Program-made: the position numbers and the translations under genes | NCBI GenBank assembly: GCA_025517465.1 | Contig: JAOPKE010000001.1 | Coordinates: 496,001-560,000 of the forward strand | DNA from: Halobacteria archaeon HArc-gm2 | GTDB lineage: Archaea > Halobacteriota > Halobacteria > Halobacteriales > Haloarculaceae | Direction of reading: 5' to 3' | Length of the DNA stretch: 64,000 nucleotides | Part shown: piece after piece, positions 59,615 to 64,000 of the stretch | Position numbering within the stretch: position 1 is the first letter of the stretch | Layout of the letters: each line of letters begins with the position of its first letter | The notes under the pieces: generated by a model | What the model was told of the DNA's origin: nothing | The model's input: only the letters and a program-made list of their open reading frames with translations | The model's database searches: none

Positions 59615-61365
59615 CAGATCGGCTTGAGGGTGGCGTCGTCGGGTTCGTAACACCGTCCGCCCATCAGCGCGTCCTGGATTGCGTCCTCGACGTCGCCGGG
59701 GTCGGCGCCGGTGCGGTCGACGACCGCCGCGAGGACGTCGTCGCGCTGGGCGCCGTCGCCGTCGTCGAGGTCCGCCATCGCGTCCATGACGGCATCTTCG
59801 AGTTCGACTTCGTCCAGGTCGACGTCCTCGGTGGACTCGTCGCCTTCGGCGGCTTCCGCTTCGGTCGCCTCCTCGTCTTCGATTGCGTCGTCGTCCGCAG
59901 GTTCCGTCTCCTCGACGTCGTCGATCTCCGTCGTCGGCTCGGCACCGGTCGCCTCCGCGGTCCCCGAGGCTTGCTCGTCGGCGTCGTCGTCGGCTTGGGC
60001 AGCGTCGGCCTCGACCTCGTCGGGGTCGGGGGTCTCGATCCCTGCCTCGCCTGGCTCTGAGACCTCGGTCCCGCTCTGGAACTCGGTGCCGAACTCCTCT
60101 TCGAGTTCCTCGCGTTCGTCCTCGTCGAGGTCGAACTCCGGTTCGAAGTCTTCCAGGTCGTCGTCGCCCGAGGAGGCGGTGTCGGGGTCCGCCGTCGCGT
60201 CAGGCGAGTCCGTCGTCGACTCTGCCGACGCCTCGTCCCCAGCAGTTGCCGCGTCTGCGGGTTCGTTCGTGACCATGTCTCCGCCTGTCGACGTGCCCCC
60301 GGTTTCGGGCGCGGTGTCGGCCGGCTCGTCGGCCGGTTCCGATGCGGCCGCGTCCGTGGACTCCGTGGTCGGTTCGTCTACCGAGTCGGTGATGGCTTCG
60401 TCCGTCGAGTCCGCGGTCGACGCGTCCGCGGCTTCGTCGGCCGATTCGTCAGTGGTCGTCTCGGCCGTCTCGCTCTCGGATGTGGAGCCGGCCTGGCTAC
60501 TGGACTCCGCCGTTCCGATGGCTGACCCGTTGCCGGCGCCCGCCTCGGCGGCGTTCTCCCCGGATTCCGAGGTGGTCGGTTCCGCGTCGACGGCCTCGTC
60601 TCCCGCGTCGCCGACGCCCAGGGCGCCGACGTCGATGGGCCGTTCGACCAGGTCGGCGATGGCGTCGTCACCGCCCTGGCCCGGCATCACGTCCAGCGAT
60701 TCGGCCTCGTCGACCTCGTCGGCGACGACGCGGGCCGAGTCCAGCGCCGTCTGGCGGACGGCGGCCAGGTAATCGCCGGTGGTCCCGTAGTGGTCGAGCG
60801 CGAGTGGGATGCCCGCTGCGAGGCCCTCCTCGACGCCGTGGGCTTCGAGGGCGCTTCGCAGTTCGTCGCCGGCGAGGCCGGACTGTTTGGCCTCGGCCAT
60901 CCGCGCGACGCGGTTCGACGTCTGCTCGGCGGTCTGGACGACCCAGCGGTCGCGCGTCTCCCCTTCGACTTCGCTGATCGACTCCGGCCGGACGGAGGTG
61001 AACACCTGGTCTGAGTCGTCTGGCTGGTAGGTCCGGGCCTTGCCCGTGACGGCGACGAACGTCGGCGGTTCGGCGCGTTCGAGGAACGCCAGCGCGTCCG
61101 GCTGGTACTGTCCGGCGTAGATGACGAAGGGGCCGGTCGGATCGACGACGCGGGCGCGCAGGTAGTCCTCGCTGACGGTCTCGATCTCGGTCAGCACGCC
61201 CACGACGAAGAGGCGATTGACGCGCGCGCCGGTCGGCGTCACGACGTAGTTCGGGGCGCGCTCCTCGTCGCTCTGGGAGTACGAGAAATCGGCGTCGTCG
61301 AACTCCGCGGCGAACAGGCGCCATGCGACCTCGCGACGTCCCGCACCGCCTTGCGATTCGCTCAT
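59614..61365 (-). CDS. rpap1: RPA-associated protein with long acidic linker
   Basis: 583 residues. The first 150 residues contain an OB-fold-like domain (APNYVVTPTGARVNRLFVVG, then LRARVVDPTGPFVIYAGQYQ), followed by about 350 residues of extreme low complexity rich in Asp, Glu, Ser, Thr and Ala, and a C-terminal domain of about 60 residues (AVVDRTGADPGDVEDAIQDAL). The length exceeds what is usual for the family because of the linker. Known: RPAP partners assist the single-strand DNA-binding protein RPA. Its ATG overlaps the rpa1 stop (ATGA). Confidence 0.85.
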   Translation of the reverse strand: MSESQGGAGRREVAWRLFAAEFDDADFSYSQSDEERAPNYVVTPTGARVNRLFVVGVLTEIETVSEDYLRARVVDPTGPFVIYAGQYQPDALAFLERAEPPTFVAVTGKARTYQPDDSDQVFTSVRPESISEVEGETRDRWVVQTAEQTSNRVARMAEAKQSGLAGDELRSALEAHGVEEGLAAGIPLALDHYGTTGDYLAAVRQTALDSARVVADEVDEAESLDVMPGQGGDDAIADLVERPIDVGALGVGDAGDEAVDAEPTTSESGENAAEAGAGNGSAIGTAESSSQAGSTSESETAETTTDESADEAADASTADSTDEAITDSVDEPTTESTDAAASEPADEPADTAPETGGTSTGGDMVTNEPADAATAGDEASAESTTDSPDATADPDTASSGDDDLEDFEPEFDLDEDEREELEEEFGTEFQSGTEVSEPGEAGIETPDPDEVEADAAQADDDADEQASGTAEATGAEPTTEIDDVEETEPADDDAIEDEEATEAEAAEGDESTEDVDLDEVELEDAVMDAMADLDDGDGAQRDDVLAAVVDRTGADPGDVEDAIQDALMGGRCYEPDDATLKPI

Positions 61366-62633
61366 GCGCCCACCTCCGCGAGGAAGGCCTTCGCACGCTC
61401 TGCCGGGTCGTCGTCGGTGACAGCGAACTCCGTCGCGTCGAGGTTCGCGCCATAGTCGTCGACGGACAGCGACCCGCGGACCGTGTACTCCAGGCCGACG
61501 ATACGGTCGGCGATGCGCTCGGCGACGACCTCCTTGTTCATCGCGTCGCGGGCGTGTTCGGTCGCGTCCTCGAGGTCGCCACCGTACACTTCGGCGGTGA
61601 GTTCGTCGTCGAGGACGACGGTCACGGTCCCGGTGCCGTCGTCGAGGATGGCCTTGGTCCGCAGGTCGTCGACGCCGTCGACGGCGCCGTGGCTGCGACA
61701 CTGGCCGTTCTGGACGACGCGGCCGCAGTCGGGGCATCGCTCGATGAGCCCCGAGCCGTCACGCACGTCGATGATATTGCCCGTCAGTTCGACGTCGAAC
61801 AGGCCGCCCGATTCGACGGCCTCGCGGACGCGCATCGACTGGGCGCTCTCGCTGGCTTCGACGGTGCGGTCGAGCAGTCGGACGGTCGAGAACTCCGAGA
61901 CGTTGACCGAGGGCGCGCCGCGGAACTCGCGGACGAAGACGTCCTCGATGCGGATCGACGCGCCTTCCTCGATTTCGGGATGGGGATCCCAGTCGGTGAA
62001 GGGCAGGCGGCCGCTCTCGTCGCCGAAGACGCCGCTGAGGATGTCCGTCTCGCCGTTGCGGCCGTCGATGGTCTTCTCCTCCATCTCGAGGACGGTGACC
62101 TCGACGTTGATGCCGCGGTCGCCGGGAACGAGGTCGGTGAGTTCACTGTCGCCGCCGATCTCGTAAGGAACGTCGAGGGCCTCGTCCTGAATCGACAGCG
62201 ACGTCGACTCGCCGAGGTTGAGTTCGGGGCGGCCGTCCCACTCCCGGACGCCGGCGTTGCCGGCCTCGATGGTGTCGCCCGGCGAGAGGCCGAAGTCTTC
62301 CCAGGCCGTGTAGGATATCTTCCCGGACTCGTCGGCCAGTTCACCTTCGAATATCACGTGTTCGTCGCCCTGGTACTGGATGGAGCGCTGGCCGACGGTG
62401 AGCACTCGCGCCGTGACGGTCACGTTGCCGTCGTCGGGCGAGACGTCGGCGATGTCCTTGCTCGTCGGGCCGCCGCCACCACCCCCGCCGTCGCCGTACT
62501 TGCGGCGGAGGCTCTGCTTCGCTTCGTCCATCGGCACCGAGTAATTCACCAGGTTCTCCAGGTCGCGTGTGACCTCCGCTTTGTCAACGCCGAGGTCGGA
62601 GGCGAGCTCCTCGGCATGGTCTTCGAGCGTCAT
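61362..62633 (-). CDS. rpa1: Single-stranded DNA-binding protein RPA (multi-OB, zinc finger)
   Basis: 423 residues. Seen: an N-terminal helix-rich segment (MTLEDHAEELASDLGVDKAE), glycine run GDGGGGGGG near 70, at least three OB-fold-like units (VTARVLTVGQRSIQYQGDEH, VEVTVLEMEEKTIDGRNGE, VELTGNIIDVRDGSGLI), and a zinc finger CPDCGRVVQNGQCRSH. Known: coats ssDNA in replication and repair. Gene order rpa1-rpap1-rpe agrees with the Haloferax operon. The ATG at 62633 was preferred to a much longer upstream reading. Confidence 0.9.
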   Translation of the reverse strand: MTLEDHAEELASDLGVDKAEVTRDLENLVNYSVPMDEAKQSLRRKYGDGGGGGGGPTSKDIADVSPDDGNVTVTARVLTVGQRSIQYQGDEHVIFEGELADESGKISYTAWEDFGLSPGDTIEAGNAGVREWDGRPELNLGESTSLSIQDEALDVPYEIGGDSELTDLVPGDRGINVEVTVLEMEEKTIDGRNGETDILSGVFGDESGRLPFTDWDPHPEIEEGASIRIEDVFVREFRGAPSVNVSEFSTVRLLDRTVEASESAQSMRVREAVESGGLFDVELTGNIIDVRDGSGLIERCPDCGRVVQNGQCRSHGAVDGVDDLRTKAILDDGTGTVTVVLDDELTAEVYGGDLEDATEHARDAMNKEVVAERIADRIVGLEYTVRGSLSVDDYGANLDATEFAVTDDDPAERAKAFLAEVGA

Positions 62634-62906
62634 CGCTTGGTGGTTCGGAGTGGGTGCTGAAAAGGGTTCTGTGGCGGATTGGACGGTCGTGAAATCCGCC
62701 GGGGGGTATAAGAATAACGGCCGATCACGGGCGTATATTTTTATTAGTGATAGCCACACTACTCTGGACATCGTGAATGTACGTCGGCCCGGCACCGAGG
62801 ACGGACGGCCGAACGGACGAGCAGGCGCTGGATCCGGCCAGGCTGGGCACGGCGACGGCGGCCACGGTCGATCGCCCGGAACGGCCGGACAGGAGGGGTG
62901 ATACAC
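62634..62906. other. Intergenic leader with AT-rich promoter
   Basis: An AT-rich CGTATATTTTTATTAG (62732-62747) probably drives the plus-strand gene below. A tiny GTG frame (62773-62901, 42 residues, Gly/Arg-rich) ends in an overlap GTGA with the GTG at 62898. It is too biased to call a gene with confidence. Confidence 0.4.
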
Positions 62907-63392
62907 GTGGTTGGAACGTTCGGACAGAAGCCGACGAATTCGCACGTCGTCTGGACCAACAGAGCCGGCGAGGGGAAAGGGAAGAAACGGTTCGACTTCG
63001 AGTACCTGGAGCTGTGGGCGGCCCACTTCGGTATCGATTACGAGACTCGGACCAGGGTCGACCACGACCGCGGGGACGAACCACGCGAGCAGCATCTAGT
63101 CGTCTTCGAGTGGTCGACGGCGAAACGCGAAACCGTCGAGATGGGCGATACGACGTGGGAACTCGGCGGCAACGAGACGCCCAGAACGTTCGTCGAGATC
63201 GACGAGACGGGCCGAGCCAGACTGAAGAGCTGGAAGCACGAGGCCGTCCTCGACGTCCGGGAACTGTGGATAGACGGGCCCGAGTTGCGAATCAGGACGG
63301 CAAATCACGGGAACAAGACGTTCGACACGCGCAAGTTACTCGCGAAGAACCAGCCGTCGGACGGCGCGAACGACGCGCAGTCGGGCGCGTAG
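62907..63392 (+). CDS. Hypothetical haloarchaeal protein
   Basis: 161 residues from a GTG at 62907 (AGGAGG at 62891-62896 is a good Shine-Dalgarno site); the GTG at 62898 would be too close to it. Seen: a lysine-rich patch GEGKGKKRFDFEYLELW, an acidic middle, and a C-terminal RTANHGNKTFDTRKLLAKNQ. No domain is recognised; the mixed charge and lack of membrane segments suggest a soluble protein. Confidence 0.6.
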   Translation: MVGTFGQKPTNSHVVWTNRAGEGKGKKRFDFEYLELWAAHFGIDYETRTRVDHDRGDEPREQHLVVFEWSTAKRETVEMGDTTWELGGNETPRTFVEIDETGRARLKSWKHEAVLDVRELWIDGPELRIRTANHGNKTFDTRKLLAKNQPSDGANDAQSGA

Positions 63393-63470
63393 TCGCCGGG
63401 ACCGTCGAAACGTAGCGCGGGGGCGGCCGGGACCGTAAGCGGTTTTCGAGACAGCGCCGTCCGGACTGAC

Positions 63471-64000
63471 ATGCACGTCGTCGTCAACGCCGCGATGAGC
63501 GCGGACGGGAAGCTCTCCACGCGCGAACGCGAGCAGGTGGCCATCTCCGGCCCCGACGACTTCGACCGGGTGGACCGACTGCGAGCCGAGAGCGACGCCG
63601 TCATGGTCGGCGTCGGCACTGTCATCGCCGACGACCCGTCGTTGACGGTCGACGACGCAGACAGGCGCGCCGAACGCGAGGAGCGCGGCCTCCCGGCCAA
63701 CCCCGCCCGCGTCGTCGCCGACTCCCGCGTCCGGACGCCGCCGGACGCCACCGTCCTCGACGACCGGGCGCACACCTACCTCCTCGTCAGTCAGGCCGCG
63801 CCGCCGGACTTCGTCGAGCAGATGGAGGACGCGGGCGCGACGGTCATCGCAACGGGCGAGGACCAGGTCGAACTCGTGACGGCGCTGGCCAAACTCGAGG
63901 GCGACGGCATCGACCAGTTGATGGTCGAGGGCGGCGGCGAACTCATCTTCTCGCTGTTCGAGGCCGGCCTCGTCGACGAACTGTCCGTGTACGTGGGCGC
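63471..64000 (+). CDS. Riboflavin-pathway reductase, RibD C-terminal-like (partial)
   Basis: The first 176 residues are present; the gene runs off the right edge. Seen: MHVVVNAAMSADGKLSTRER, VMVGVGTVIADDPSLTV, ARVVADSRVRTP and MVEGGGELIFSLFEAGLVDE. This fits the archaeal 2,5-diamino-6-ribosylamino-pyrimidinone 5'-phosphate reductase (ArfC) or the related RibD C-terminal domain. Known: reduces the ribose of the intermediate in riboflavin and F420 synthesis, using NAD(P)H. Confidence 0.85.
   Translation, partial: MHVVVNAAMSADGKLSTREREQVAISGPDDFDRVDRLRAESDAVMVGVGTVIADDPSLTVDDADRRAEREERGLPANPARVVADSRVRTPPDATVLDDRAHTYLLVSQAAPPDFVEQMEDAGATVIATGEDQVELVTALAKLEGDGIDQLMVEGGGELIFSLFEAGLVDELSVYVG

Noticed and set aside
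1-64000. CRISPR arrays, insertion sequences, integrases or rRNA genes
   Set aside because: I found no regularly spaced direct repeats, transposase motifs or rRNA segments in the window.

Overview
The window is chromosomal DNA of a haloarchaeon (class Halobacteria). It is GC-rich and densely coded, and the proteins are acidic. Many genes have a TATA-like box about 25-30 bases before a leaderless start codon, while genes inside operons use Shine-Dalgarno sites or ATGA/GTGA overlaps. Family markers agree: a HalX response regulator, Tat lipoproteins with twin-arginine plus lipobox, and the rpa1-rpap1-rpe operon known from Haloferax. No species can be named from the sequence alone.

Region 1 (1-14.3 kb) is a catabolic island. 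After the 5' end of purD come a class III aminotransferase of the EctB/DoeD type, RidA, an AbgA-like M20 amidohydrolase, a hypothetical protein, a BCCT compatible-solute transporter, a second class III aminotransferase, a threonine-dehydratase-like enzyme coupled to a second M20 amidohydrolase, a D-2-hydroxyacid dehydrogenase, a creatinase-fold enzyme that closely resembles ectoine hydrolase (DoeA/EutD), and a semialdehyde dehydrogenase. Together these can be read as an ectoine/hydroxyectoine import and degradation pathway: ectoine to N-acetyl-diaminobutyrate to diaminobutyrate to aspartate semialdehyde to aspartate. This is the most interesting system in the window.

Region 2 (14.3-29.1 kb) is mostly housekeeping: a DUF255 thioredoxin-domain protein, a thioredoxin-like protein, cysteine synthase, an MBL hydrolase, a HalX regulator with a RecA-like partner, ThyX, a giant GlcD-GlcF-type FAD/Fe-S oxidoreductase and a membrane-anchored HTH protein. 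It also holds tRNA-Glu(CTC), followed by tandem degenerate copies of its own 3' end, a polysaccharide-deacetylase-like lipoprotein and a decayed HTH gene.

Region 3 (29.2-37.5 kb) is a denitrification block. It has a quinol NO reductase (norB) with a CGAA-N4-TTCG site upstream, an Mrp Fe-S carrier, an NrfC/NrfD-like membrane module with no catalytic subunit next to it, and the copper nitrite reductase nirK.

Region 4 (37.6-48.0 kb) has a TRAM protein, threonine aldolase, an HTH protein, a HAD hydrolase, a Zn/Cd-type P1B ATPase, archease, and a MutS-like ATPase. Between the last two lies an odd stretch (45.06-46.2 kb) of tRNA-like sequences and dense perfect hairpins.

Region 5 (48.1-54.9 kb) looks like an envelope-associated cluster: a Tat lipoprotein, a membrane-bound spermidine-synthase homologue lacking expected catalytic residues, a DUF2617-like protein, a beta-solenoid/zinc-ribbon pair, a pentapeptide-repeat/K+-channel fusion and another lipoprotein.

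Region 6 (55-64 kb) has an Lhr-type helicase, three small membrane proteins, the ssDNA-binding operon rpa1-rpap1-rpe, a hypothetical protein and the 5' part of an archaeal riboflavin-pathway reductase.
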